Assembly (NCBI GenBank): GCA_037577475.1
Contig: CM075194.1
Location: 7,305,992-7,369,991, forward strand
Reading direction: 5' to 3'
From: Chaunax sp. Z400
Taxonomy: Eukaryota > Chordata > Actinopteri > Lophiiformes > Chaunacidae
DNA length: 64,000 nt
The notes below the pieces were generated by a model. It was given only the letters and a program-made list of their open reading frames with translations, had not been told where the DNA came from and did no database searches. Shown here in pieces: positions 12,901 through 22,400 of this stretch. Position numbers and translations under genes: made by a program. The first letter of the stretch is position 1, and each line of letters begins with the position of its first letter.

Positions 12901-13402
12901 AGCACAAGTAGGCCCATAGCAAATGTTGTACTTCACTGTCTATTCACCCTACAGTACCTGAGTAGTACTCATTTTATGAGCTAAAACAAACAGCTTCCTC
13001 TCTTGTAGGATGACAGGCTGCTGCATCTGGCTTTACTATGATTTTTCCACTGTGACTTCAGCCAGTCATTCATTCATGTGATTACCCTTATCCAGGTCTT
13101 ACTCAGTCCATTATTCCCATCTAACAAGAACCTCCTGCACAGATACAAATCATTTATGAGCAGGGAATAACACAAACCAGACAACGGGCAAAGACATCTA
13201 TGCTTTCCATAAAACTAACTGACAGGGATGAATTCCATCTCTTTCTGTTTCTCTGCAGAAGTGGAAGCCTAAACGCACGGCTCTGCAGCACGTGGTCAGC
13301 AGCCTCTGCCTGGACAGTCAGACCCCGACGGGCCCTCTGGTCATCACGCAGTGTCACCCCCAGATGGCCAGCCAATCCTGGGAGCCACAAATTATCACCT
13401 GA
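722..13402 (+). CDS. galnt16: Polypeptide N-acetylgalactosaminyltransferase, probably GALNT16 (3' part)
   Basis: Golgi type II membrane enzyme that starts mucin-type O-glycosylation by moving GalNAc from UDP-GalNAc to Ser/Thr. Ten exons join in frame: 722-843, 4399-4486, 4724-4808, 5028-5131, 6910-7036, 7901-7993, 8830-8913, 10262-10388, 10588-10704 and 13259-13402. They give 362 complete residues and a TGA stop. Visible hallmarks are the metal-binding D-S-H (DSHCEVN), the Gal/GalNAc-T motif WGGENFELSFRVWMCGG, the third metal ligand in VGHVFRKRHPY, WMDEYKQYYY at the end of the catalytic domain, and a C-terminal beta-trefoil with three QxW motifs (QRW, QKW, QSW). The N-terminal cytosolic tail, TM anchor, stem and first catalytic part, roughly 195 residues by comparison with about 560-residue GALNTs, lie upstream of the window. 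The family call is very secure. The paralogue call rests on the RVPEKEA linker after YPEL, general resemblance and exd2 nearby, since EXD2 and GALNT16 are neighbours in human. GALNT2/14-type paralogues are the alternative. Confidence 0.85.
898..970. repeat. (CA)n microsatellite
   Basis: An uninterrupted CA dinucleotide run of about 73 bp, starting 54 bp after the exon 722-843 donor. Confidence 0.98.
1962..2150 (+). repeat. Teleost MITE-like repeat (TTAAAGGAATAGTTTGACAT type)
   Basis: Starts with ttaaaggaatagtttgacat and contains the words cactctcatatctgtgtgctaaatatg and ccggagccaacaaccagtt in part. These I recognise from a non-autonomous repeat that is abundant in percomorph fishes. The right end is degenerate, so the boundary is approximate. 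Confidence 0.6.
3363..3383. repeat. (AC)n microsatellite, short
   Basis: About 21 bp of AC dinucleotide within the galnt16 intron. Confidence 0.95.
4399..4486 (+). CDS. galnt16: galnt16 exon (DHTRVVSP... LRGG)
   Basis: The acceptor is ctgtgcag and the donor gtcaga. The translation begins DHTRVVSPIIDVISLDNF and ends at LRG plus one base (phase 1). This matches the GALNT catalytic stretch before the FDWSL motif. Confidence 0.9.
4724..4808 (+). CDS. galnt16: galnt16 exon (FDWSLHFKWEQIP)
   Basis: The acceptor is ttttctccag and the donor gtgtgt. The translation FDWSLHFKWEQIP...DPTQPI is the conserved GALNT segment between the DxH and Gal/GalNAc-T motifs. The exon ends in phase 2, splitting an Arg codon. 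Confidence 0.92.
5028..5131 (+). CDS. galnt16: galnt16 exon (TPVIAGGIF... WGGENF)
   Basis: The acceptor is cctctgcag and the donor gtgagt. It encodes TPVIAGGIFVMDKSWF and ends inside the Gal/GalNAc-T motif after WGGENF, so that motif is split between this exon and the one at 6910. Confidence 0.93.
5132..6909 (+). other. galnt16 intron, no feature seen
   Basis: About 1.8 kb of A/T-rich intron with no exon, recognisable repeat or long simple repeat. Confidence 0.7.
6910..7036 (+). CDS. galnt16: galnt16 exon (ELSFRVWMCGG... YI)
   Basis: The acceptor is ctcctgcag and the donor gtgagt. It encodes ELSFRVWMCGGSLEILPC, the catalytic and acceptor-binding half of the Gal/GalNAc-T motif, then VGHVFRKRHPYDFPEG with the metal-ligand His. 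It ends in phase 2 within a Lys codon. Confidence 0.94.
7037..7900 (+). other. galnt16 intron, no feature seen
   Basis: An 864-bp A/T-rich intron. I see no repeat or other element that I can name. Confidence 0.7.
7901..7993 (+). CDS. galnt16: galnt16 exon (WMDEYKQYYY)
   Basis: The acceptor is tccatgcag and the donor gtctgt, a weak donor. It encodes NTRRAAEVWMDEYKQYYY, the strongly conserved end of the GALNT catalytic domain, and ends in phase 2. Confidence 0.93.
8178..8407 (+). repeat. Teleost interspersed repeat, CACCAAGGAG family
   Basis: The order cccaccaaggagattat, a tgtttgtttgtttg run, gtcagcaggatctac, aactgctgaatagatttcca, then a closing ggcggaggtgcatgctctac. This matches a repeat common in percomorph introns. 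Related copies lie at 14190-14440, 15715-16165 and 44215-44515. Class unknown to me. Confidence 0.7.
8505..8650 (-). repeat. Teleost interspersed repeat, CACCAAGGAG family, inverted copy
   Basis: The reverse complement reads gtttgtttgtcagcgggatc, then ggacagattttcatgaaac. This is the 5' part of the same family as 8178-8407, in opposite orientation about 100 bp away. Confidence 0.65.
8830..8913 (+). CDS. galnt16: galnt16 exon (LNCKPFRWYMENVYPEL)
   Basis: The acceptor is tttttgcag and the donor gtacga. It encodes LNCKPFRWYMENVYPEL, the linker between the catalytic domain and the lectin domain that all GALNTs share. Ends in phase 2. Confidence 0.94.
8914..10261 (+). other. galnt16 intron with Tc1/mariner-type remnant
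   Basis: It holds the inverted-repeat element at 9111-9413. The remainder is A/T-rich unique-looking intron. Confidence 0.7.
9111..9413. mobile_element. Non-autonomous Tc1/mariner-like element (TACAACCC type)
   Basis: The left end tacaaccctaatgccaaaaa continues to cattgggac. The right end reads ctcaaccttttggaatcatg, an imperfect inverted match. I recognise this as the abundant fish element whose ends read tacaaccccgattccaaaaa. About 300 bp, with no transposase ORF, so it is a deletion derivative. Confidence 0.7.
10262..10388 (+). CDS. galnt16: galnt16 exon, lectin alpha repeat
   Basis: The acceptor is ttccctcag and the donor gtcagg. It encodes VPEKEAVYSVLKQGGLCLE and continues to GANRPQSQ, the first ricin-B repeat. 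The CLE motif sits where many GALNTs have CLD. It ends in phase 0, right after the Gln of the first QxW motif. Confidence 0.9.
10389..10587 (+). other. galnt16 short intron
   Basis: A 199-bp intron from a gtcagg donor to an atatttttcag acceptor. Nothing else seen. Confidence 0.85.
10588..10704 (+). CDS. galnt16: galnt16 exon, lectin beta repeat
   Basis: The acceptor is atatttttcag and the donor gtgaga. It is 39 codons in phase 0. It starts with RWELIEPLIRQQDHCLAIS and ends EPKQ, completing the first QxW and supplying the Gln of the second. The beta repeat has CLA, without the CLD aspartate. Confidence 0.92.
10705..13258 (+). other. galnt16 last intron
   Basis: A 2.55-kb intron. It contains a teleost MITE-like repeat copy from 11858. 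No exon is evident elsewhere. Confidence 0.7.
11858..12110 (+). repeat. Teleost MITE-like repeat (TTAAAGGAATAGTTCACC type)
   Basis: Starts ttaaagaaacagttcactca, followed by aaaaatgaaaattcagccat and the words tctggagctacacagccaaa and gctgcagcattttcc. Copies of the same family are at 34443-34606 and about 60884-61253. The right boundary is uncertain. Confidence 0.65.
13259..13402 (+). CDS. galnt16: galnt16 terminal coding exon, lectin gamma repeat
   Basis: The acceptor is tctctgcag. It holds 47 codons and a TGA. It begins KWKPKRTALQHVVSSLCLDS and ends SQSWEPQIIT. It completes the second QxW (QKW) and has an intact CLD and a third QxW (QSW). The gamma repeat is therefore the one with the canonical aspartate. 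Confidence 0.93.
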   Translation, partial: KWKPKRTALQHVVSSLCLDSQTPTGPLVITQCHPQMASQSWEPQIIT

Positions 13403-14125
13403 GCCATAGCGAATTTGGAGGAGGGAGAGGGAGGGCAGATTCTAGAGCCGGCCTGCAGAAGGACTCACATCTGCACACCTGTCTGTCGCCTTGCTGAGGG
13501 ATGAAAGGAGTGAGGACTGTACTTCTGTGATGTCAACTTCACGCTCCTGCTCATTGTGTCTTGGTGACAAGAGCGTCACTGAAAACATTTTTGGGCCTCG
13601 TTGAGGTCTTTTGTGTACAGTGCTTCGTCCCTCGAGGATCCTGCAGTTCTTCTATGTAATCTTAAGCTTTTCACTGAAAACTGTTGCACATCTCACTTTT
13701 TTAATTTCTGTATCTATCCTGGTCAAGAATTTGCTTAAATTTGGAATTGTGGGCCTCAAAACAAATGAATACATACTGGACTGTAGCAAATGTGTTGAGG
13801 TACACCTGACCTACTCTGAGTCACTGCATGTCCTGCTGCCTAGTCTTTGGTTTAGGCGTGTCTGACGACTATGTGGACCAGGTCAGCTTTATGTATAGCC
13901 AACTAAAATCTGAGCTTTTTTTATTGCTGGATAGCAGTCTTGAAAGCACCATGCAATCACTGTCAGGAACATTATTTATTGTTTTGCATGGTCAGACCCA
14001 AAGAATGTTTCTTTCTGTCTCTCTATAAAGTTTTATGTAAATATTTGAAACAGATAATGGCTTGGTTTTTGTGTAAAGTACTCTATATGTTGTTTGGAAA
14101 ATAAAATGTGGTAACAAAGAAATTA
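13403..14125 (+). other. galnt16: galnt16 3' UTR
   Basis: Runs from the stop codon to just past the poly(A) signal. It carries a Pumilio-type UGUAAAUA at 14036-14043. The 3' end is inferred from the signal and the GT-rich sequence that follows it. Confidence 0.7.
14100..14105 (+). terminator. galnt16 polyadenylation signal AATAAA
   Basis: A canonical AATAAA, followed within 20-45 bases by the GT-rich run ttctggttggtctggttgtg, as expected of a downstream element. Confidence 0.8.
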
Positions 14126-14189
14126 TTGTTCTGGTTGGTCTGGTTGTGCTGTCTTCCATGTGATTTTAATATACAAAGGAGCTTTCAGT

Positions 14190-14440
14190 AGAGCACATTC
14201 CTCCACCAAGGCCCAACAGTTTCTTCCAATTAAATTAAACCCTAGTGTAAGTTTTGATTACCAACCTAAACTAACATGTATCTCGCAATTATAAGGAAGT
14301 GACAACAATGACTGGATCTGCCCTTTTATCTGGATCCACTACAAAATTTTATGGTTTCTTCCTTGATACATGCCCCACCCTTCCACCCAGTTTCATGGTA
14401 ATCCATCAGGCAGTTCATGTGTAATTGGCAATAACGGTCC
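14190..14440 (-). repeat. Teleost interspersed repeat, CACCAAGGAG family, inverted
   Basis: The words actggatctgcccttttatc, ttccttgatacatgccccac and ccacccagtttcatggtaat are the reverse complement of the family's middle section. It is degenerate. Confidence 0.6.
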
Positions 14441-15714
14441 AAAGATATTGGGAAAACTCCTGAATCCGTCCCTTGATTCTATCGGTACTTTTTAAGTAGG
14501 CCTATATTTTGTTGCTTAATATTTTTGTTCTTCTACTCAAGTAAAAAATGCAGGACTTTTAATTGTGATAGAGTATTTCCACACTGCTGCCTTTGGTACC
14601 TTTACTCTCATAAAATATCTTCTCTCATCAATGAAATGTTAAAACATGTAATGAAAAAATATTTCTAAAGGAACAAAAGCAGATTGGGCTAAAAAGGAAT
14701 AAGATTTCATTAAGCACATTAATTGGAAGGGGAAAAAACTACATGGGGACACCAAGAGATCCACATTGATGAAGTTACAAATAGTGACCACAAAGGGGCA
14801 GAACATCACCATGGATGTATGAGAGGCTCACCAGGTATGTTTTAAGACTTTTGGTGGATGGGTGATTGTTGCACTAGTTATTAAGAAGACGTTTAAGAGG
14901 TCTAAGATATTTATGAATAAAAGAAGAGCGACCATAAAACGTGTGTGTCTGTGTTTAAGAGAGAGATGTGCTGTATATTCACAGATTGTGCAAGGTGCAA
15001 GAGTGCTTTGCTTTGGCATGACAATAATCAGCTTTAACAGGCTTGACAACTTTTTGTTAAGCAAAGTTTTTTTTTTTCTTTTTTGGTTTTGCAACCTTCC
15101 AGACCTCAGAACATGTCACACTGCAGCTTAGAGGGTTTCATAACTATGTGAGGAATGCAACTTAATGCTGATAAACTTCTGGCCTTTTAAAGGGGCCAAG
15201 GTTTCATCATTAGGGGTAAAAGGGTGGAGCCAAGCATAGTCCAAGCTGGAAAACAGACCTCTACTTCATTACATTTCAGATGAAAGTATTGGTCCTCAGT
15301 TTACGTGACAAGCTAATGTGTGTGTAGTTAGATTTGTTCCACCTCCACCTAATACAAAAGTACTACTTACAGTACACATTAATGCAGCAGTAATAATGAT
15401 TTTTTTTAAATGTATATAATATTGAAGCAAGATTTAAATTTGAGTATTTTTATATCATATTATTTGATTTAATACTTATGCATTAAGATCTAGTTGAGCT
15501 GAATACCCTTCATGGAGACTTATTATACACTTTAACGGTAAGGCATCTTCTTTCAAATGAGCAAGGGAGCTGAGATAGAAAGGCCAAACACAACTTGATA
15601 TGTTTTTTTTAAGGAGCACCCTTTCAATAGGTCAGGGAACAATCAATTGAAATAATTTGAATTATTTGTCAGTAAGAGTCCAATCTAGTAGCTGATCTTT
15701 GCTTTGGAGTGATA

Positions 15715-16165
15715 ATTCTACAGTAGCAGAAATATTCAGAGGTAGTCTGTTTATGCAAAAACTACTGTGCTGATTTCAATTTAACTTTGTGGAGGGGTGG
15801 GGGATGGATCAGGCAAGCTAAACCGTCATGTAGCATAGTTTGGCCTTGGTGGATGTATCCGCTCTACTGAGTGCCACTTTCTTTGATTGTCAGCAGTATT
15901 ACACAAAAACTACAGGACGGATTTCCAGGAAACTTGGTGAAATGATGTTGCACGGCCAGGAAAGAATCCATCAAATTTTGGAAGTCATCCAGGTAAAGGG
16001 GCCGATCCAAGAAATGTTTCCCACTTTCTTTAACATTGTGTGATAGGCCATTTTTCAATATTTTTCCTAATAAGGCGCAGGTATGCCCTCTAGTGAGTGC
16101 CATTCTAGTTTGTTTGTTTATTTGACAGCAGGATTACCGGAAACGACTGGACGTATTTCTATGAC
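15715..16165 (+). repeat. Tandem partial copies of the CACCAAGGAG family
   Basis: Three successive truncated units. Two read gcaaaaactactgtgctgat and acaaaaactacaggacggat, and the third has caggattaccggaaacgact. Two internal unit ends read like gctctactgagtgccacttt and ccctctagtgagtgccattc. Arrangement read directly; family from memory. Confidence 0.65.
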
Positions 16166-16186
16166 ACTAATCAAATAAAGGTAAAT

Positions 16187-16215
16187 GTAATGTAATATAA
16201 TATAATATAATATAA
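16187..16215. repeat. (TAATA)n simple repeat
   Basis: About five units of the pentamer taata, upstream of the numb promoter region. Confidence 0.85.
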
Positions 16216-16439
16216 GTAGGTTAATTAATAAGTAGCCTGAAGCTATAAAATAAGTGTAGAATGTATAAAATATTATAAAATTAAAATACTCATCTTATCT
16301 AGAAGTACCTCAAAAGTGCAACCTACTTTACTGCAGTACTTGAGTAAAGTACTTGGTGATATTCCATCACTGGTCCAGGTTGCTGCTCTAAAAAACCCAG
16401 TGAAAGTCCAGCTTGAGCCAGGTCGCTCTGTGGTCTATC

Positions 16440-16560
16440 GATCACCTGCAATCTGCACCCGCTGGCCAATGAGGTGTCGCGTAGGCGGTCCGTTGCTAAG
16501 GACGAGGTTTGGTTGAGTATCCGCGTAGCAGCCATTCAGCAGCAGTGTCTGAAGCGATTG
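16440..16560 (+). promoter_or_regulatory. numb: Putative numb promoter
   Basis: The local CpG density is well above the surrounding A/T-rich DNA (gtcgcgtaggcggtccg, atccgcg). There is a CCAAT box at 16466-16470 and an inverted one (attgg) near 16557. No TATA box is obvious. Position inferred from the splice donor at 16682 and CpG content. Confidence 0.5.
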
Positions 16561-16681
16561 GACTGCGAGCTTCTCCCCCAACACTTTCTGTGGAATTTGA
16601 ATTATTTTGGCACTGCACGGTTCGTGATACACAGGTGACGGCTTTAACGGGGCATCTTCTGGATCTCAGCGGTGATCAGAG
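16520..16681 (+). other. numb: Putative numb noncoding first exon
   Basis: CpG-rich sequence ending at a consensus donor (gatcagag then gtaagt at 16682). The next coding exon on this strand starts at 39976 with only 11 bases before the ATG, so at least one upstream noncoding exon is required. Mammalian NUMB also has 5' noncoding exons. The start is a guess; further noncoding exons may exist in the 23-kb intron. Confidence 0.5.
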
Positions 16682-17759
16682 GTAAGTTAAAAATGTGGAT
16701 TTCAACCACCCTACCTGGTAAATGCTTGTTAGCTCATCAAGCTATGCAGCACTAGCTTAGCTCAACGCCTCTGAACTCCCCGTAGACTTATAGCATTGAG
16801 GTTAGCTCGCATTGCTAACCTGGCTAGTGACAGACTGAACTAAATTTAAGCTGTGAGGCTGTCTACCATCATCATGAGTTCTGGAAAAAGCCTTTCTCTG
16901 ACATAACGAATGAGCTAAATTAAGAGATTAGCTAGCTAACGTTAGTCGAGTAGCTAACGATACCCAATTTACCCACTTGGTCAACTTTAAGAGATGAACG
17001 TTGCTCAGTAAAATGACCAACCCCAATTGGACTAAATTGATGGAATAAGTATCACCTAGCACATCATTTTACATACAATTTTCATATGTAACTCTGATAA
17101 GCGTAATTTTCTTATGTATTTTCATAGTAACTAATGTGGGCTGGCAGCAGTGCAGCGTTAGTTTGTGTAAACATTTGTGCGTATGTTTGTGGAAGCATAT
17201 GTTTTGAAAGGCAGCCTAGACGTTCAGCACTCGGCCACAGACAGGTTGATTTGCACCGTGACTCATAGTCTTAGCACTGAATTTTTGTGAAGTGTGATAA
17301 TGTGTCCTAGATTCTCTTATTTGGTAATAATATGGTGTAGTTTACTTCTTGGAACGATCACGGATGTCCATTCTGGTCCGTCATCCCTGATCAGATAAAC
17401 ATCAGTGGTCAGGTTACCCTCCACATGCAGACTTTATAAGGATAGCTCCGTGACTAATTGTATGATAGCCACAACAGCATCTCGTCTGTTGAAAGGAACC
17501 ACATTTTCATACTTATGTTAGCCAGAATTGTTGAGTCATTGCTGTTTTTTTAATGAGGTGATGAGGAGGCATGTGATATGAATAATTCAGCTGAGCTGTT
17601 TAATTTGGCCTGTCTAGTTGTCAGCATAAAGAATGTAAAACTTTGGTACATGTCACCGTGCTTCTCACTGTGAAGAGAGTGTTGTCAAAATCTAGTTTCA
17701 TGTTTATACAACTGATTTTACTTTTATGTTTTTTTTATCATCAATTACCAATTACCTGT

Positions 17760-18215
17760 GTTGTCTAGCAAATATCAGAAAATAGTGACAAATGCCTGTT
17801 ACATTATCACAGAGCCTAAATGTGACTTGCCTGTTTTATCCTACCTGTAGTCCTAAACCATTCAGTTTACCATATATGATAAACATCAGCTCCAGATCCA
17901 TTTGTGATTCTCAGCTAGAGTGTCAATGACAGGTCAATTATTTGATTAGTTGTTAAAACTGAAATCAATCGGCAACTATTTTGAAGAACGATTAATTGTT
18001 TTCAGTCATTTTGTAAGAGAAAATTTCAAAATTCTCTAATTTTGGCCTCTCAAATAAAAACATTTTCTTGTTTCTTTAGTATTCTATTACAGTAACTTGA
18101 ACAGCTTTTAGTTGCGGATGAAACACAATATTTTTAGGCCTCAGTTATCAATAGTTGCTTTTTTTTGATCCACTAATCAGTTAATGACTACTTACTTCAG
18201 CTCTAATGTCCTGCA
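17760..18215. repeat. Teleost repeat, CTGCAACTAACGATT family (two opposed fragments)
   Basis: A forward fragment (tatcagaaaatagtgacaaa to accattcagtttaccatat) is followed by a reversed fragment that carries aacgattaattgttttcag, tgaaatcaatcggcaac and a closing ttacttcagctctaatg. I know the family from percomorph introns. Confidence 0.65.
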
Positions 18216-21200
18216 GTATTTATGGTGAATGTACAAGCGGGGGCTCTAACCATATGGAAAGATGATTTGAGAGTTCTCTCCCCCAAATTCCTAAAGTAAC
18301 TCATGATTTACTTCATCTCAACTGATGAGGGAGGCAATATTGGCCATTTGCCACAAAACCCACTGTGCAAGTCTGTCAGCTGTTTGAGAGGGGAGGAGAA
18401 TGTGAGAGTGGGTCCTCAGCTTTGTGATTCTCTCTGCGGAAGACACCAGCATTACACTCAGCTGTTCTGTTCTACTCTGAAGGAGGAGGCCTTTTTCTTG
18501 CCAGTGAGCTGTACGTGTTGAGTGGTGATGCAACATGGGCAGATAAAACTTCAGATCGATAACAAAGCAATCAAAGGGCTTCACGTTTGTCCCCTGATAG
18601 CAGAGAGATATTCAAGCTTTGAGCCGCTGATGGTGAAAGTAGAGTGAGTGTCGGCTTAGCTCTCAGTCCAGTGATAACTGACTTTTTCTTTGGCTCGGTT
18701 TTAATGTGAGTCATTGAATGACCCGTCTTTTCTCATCACCCATGACCTTTGCTTTTTTTCTCAACATCACAGCTCACTGCAAGTGTGGGCACACCAAGTA
18801 TATTTGGAGCGACTTAATAAAACACTCAAGTGTTTGTTTAATCAGTTTGATATGTGTGGGAAGGCGAGCATTGGGACATGTAAACTCAGGTACACAGCGA
18901 CGCCTGCAAATGCAATTCTCGACCAAGTTAGAGGGGCATCGTCGATGCTCAATCTCGAGGATTGAGAATGTAATCCATGACTTTCAGAGATTATGACAAG
19001 AATGTGGAAAAGTTACAGGAACAACCATGAGATTTGTTTTGAATCTCCTCTGCCAAAAACTCTTAGCTTTGGGGATGATAAGTCAGAAAACACTGCTCAA
19101 TAAAAGAGCTGCTTGCACCCTGGAGATTTTTTACTTACAATGTCCTTGGAATTGGAATTGCCACTCATGATGAATTATGTACAAAAATGTACCAAAGTAA
19201 ATGTTTTTGCAATGTTTCCTCTGACATATGTTCATGTTATCATCATTCACATCCAGGTCCGTGTAGCAATTGGTGCCTTTTTCCATCACTGGTAAAGGTG
19301 CATACTGTCTGCACTTGTTAGATCTACACACAGAGCTCCATAGTCTGAGCTGATTGGGACTTGATCCAACAGAGACACTCGGAGATGATTTAACCAGGGG
19401 GGAGGTTTTAGAATCCGGATCTCAAGTGTGCAGCTGACCCCATTTCAAAATGAGTAGCCTAAAATAGCTTGTGTGGAACCGCAGTTGCATTGAACTTGTA
19501 TATTTGATGTGTTTGTTGGTAAGCAGTGTTATCCTCCACCACAGAGGGAAATTGTTGTTGGTCATGACCTTTTCACATGAATCAGTTCTCACTTAAGAGG
19601 ATCTGTGCCTGGAGCAGGTTGCACACAAACCCAGATATACACAATACAAATACTTCAGAGCATCTTTGACTATGTTTAAATGCGCACACACACACAAACA
19701 CAAACAGCAATCAGGTCAAGGTTCTGGACAGCATGTTTACATTTGTTGCATGGCACTCAACATTATAAAGTACAGCAAATCTTCCCCAGCCAGCCCCACA
19801 AAGACGTCTCATGTAATCACACTCACTACTGTAAATAATCGTGGGCTGCATTTCCTTTGGAGGAAATCAAAAAGTTTGTTTTCTTTTCTCTTTTGTTTCC
19901 TTTTGCAAGTCACAATATTAGCAACCACCAATTCGATATTAGAAGAAACTGACATTACAATGGAATTTTAACCAGATGACTTAAAATGTTCTGTTTTGAA
20001 AAACTCGATCATTCTAGAACAAAAAGTTGTAGATTGATGTGTTTGAGATATTGCCCTCCTTGACATCATCGTCCCATTGCGCATGCACATATTGCAATGC
20101 TATATTTAGGCTGTTTCGTAGTTGCAGTGTTTGGCTCAATCTGCGCTCATTGTAAAAAGGAAAAACAACAGTGGTTGGCTGGGTTTAGTTTAGTGTTTTA
20201 CTGCTTTCAACGCAGGTTTTTCAAGAGTCCCCATTTGGGACAAAATCTTTGGCTTCATTTGGTCTAAGGGGCATGGAGTTCCTCATTTTGCCCTCTCTGT
20301 TTAAACTGTGGATTAGGGCTGGGAGGGTTGGGGGAGCGTCACTGTATGCAAGGAGTTGCTTTACAGGTTTGCGGTGGTATCGCTCCTCCCTGGATATGCT
20401 AAGGGACTCAGGGGCTCCCTTTGTCTCTCCGGGCACCTATATAGAGTGATACCTGAGCTCCCTGGGCTGGAACAGCTCATGCTTTATTCAGCCCCCTGAT
20501 CTCTGGTTTAATTACTACTGACCCATCAAGGAGTGATCGGCGTCGTATCTCACTGGGTGGGAATTTTTCACCAGCGCCGGCCAGAGCAGAGAAGCCTTTT
20601 GTCTTAGGTCTGAGGTCTATTTATAAAACAAAACAATGGGATTGATCCAAGTCATTAAAATGTTTTGTATATATTAAAGTTGCTGCAATATTAAGTAATC
20701 AAGTTATTCTTCTCTCTCTCTTCTGCTTGTCATTTCATTGTATAACCTGCTTGGCAGAGGTTTCACTGTTGGATTTCAGGAATTTGGCTGGTGAGTGGGG
20801 TTCTCACCCATCCTTATTCTAGGTCCCTCCTTCTGACTTCTCAGGCTATCCAATATTATATTTACCACCAATCTCATACAGGTTTGTTACTTAAGATTAA
20901 GGGTGGTCGATCTGTCAAAAAAAACTAATGTCACGGTCTGTTTAATCACAACCCATAATCCTATTTTTTTTTATCAGTGTTAGTATGTACTACAGAAGAT
21001 TGGCTAACTCAATACAAAAATAGTAACTTTAGATATGGTCCGGTTAAGCTTTGTGGAAGAAGAAGACATCTACAGGCTGGCTGATACCAGGTGTTGAGCT
21101 GGTGTACAAATGACACACTGTGGCTATGGGTGGAGAAAACGTGCGAGGAAAGCGTTGTGAAATTGAGGGCTGATCTGCTAAATGCCGACAAGGTAGCTAT

Positions 21201-22317
21201 TACTTCTGACAGTGGTGTTTTTAAGATGTGAAGCCAATTCGAACCCCTACCTGCATTTTTGCATGCGTGTTCATGGTGGATGTCATTCTTATAATTATAT
21301 GCATATATGCAGTAATAATTAAATGCAAGTTCTTGAATATGTTAACTACGTTGACTTCCCATCCCTAAGAAATACCACAATCATTACGATTCACCTGAAA
21401 AACAGATTGTCGACACCTTCAAATTAGATTTAGATGTAAAATCGTCAGTTTGCCCACCTTTTCTTTAGATGATCAAATGCTTGTTAAATGTTAAGACACA
21501 ATTTACCAAAACACATACAAAGCCTGAACTACAGCTGCATTTCGTTGTGTTTTAAAGCTGTATGATATGGGTAACACATGTGAGAGTGAAACAATGTCGG
21601 TACCTTTTAGCTCCTCTGTATGCATGTGAAGATCTCATTGTGTGGTCGGTGTAATAACTCCCCGTCTCATGACTGACATGTGCTTGTGTTTATGTGTAAT
21701 GACTCCCTGTCCATAGCGTGGGTAACGCTGATACCATTCCATCACACATTTTACACCTTATCTGTTTACTTGGCTGAGCAGACAGTCTGCACGTGTAATC
21801 TGTTGTCGAGTCCTGGCCTTCTTTAGCCCCGCCTACTGTCGTCACCCTTGACGTGTATCAATGTTGCCTTGGCACCGGTTCCCTGGTAACCACCATATTG
21901 GTTGGCGGGTGATACAGTGGAGAGAACAATGTGATCCGATAAAATGGTTAGTATGTTTCTCATGTCAAAAAGACAGAAAGAAAAAAAAATCACTTTCTTG
22001 CAAAACATGAAAATATTTATTAATGATTCAGATGCACATATACCGTATACACAAAAGCACAGACAGCATGATAGATGAGTGTCTGTACAAAGAAACAAGC
22101 AGATAGGTAGGAATCATCTTTCAAGCTCATCCTCAAGCAACTACTGCCTAAGCTTGAACACTCAGTTTGCAGTGTAATATATGCACCAGAGTCTTTAATA
22201 ATCGTTTCACTTGATGCATGCAAAGAGCTTATAGTCTTTCTTTTGTTATTGTCTCTCCCTGTGTGTGCTTGAACGCCCCTAATTGTCTATGAATTGTCTA
22301 AAGAAGTAAAGTGGCTT

Positions 22318-22400
22318 CAGTGTTTCCCCTACCATTCATTTGGAGGGGCGGCCTGCCACAACGCGACCTCCCGCCCCCCCAAAAATAAAGGCACAACATT
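22318..22400 (+). mobile_element. Possible hAT-type MITE end (CAGTGTTTCCCC)
   Basis: The sequence cagtgtttcccctaccattc, followed by a short G/C-rich block (ggaggggcgg, cgcccccccaaaaataaagg), matches the terminus of a non-autonomous element common in teleosts. I found no matching inverted end downstream, so the element is truncated or extends further than I can tell. Confidence 0.45.

Larger units (their letters stand above)
14126..16440. other. Intergenic region galnt16-numb
   Basis: No gene seen. It contains an inverted copy of the CACCAAGGAG repeat (14190-14440), tandem partial copies of the same family (15715-16165) and a (TAATA)n stretch at 16187-16215. Confidence 0.65.
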
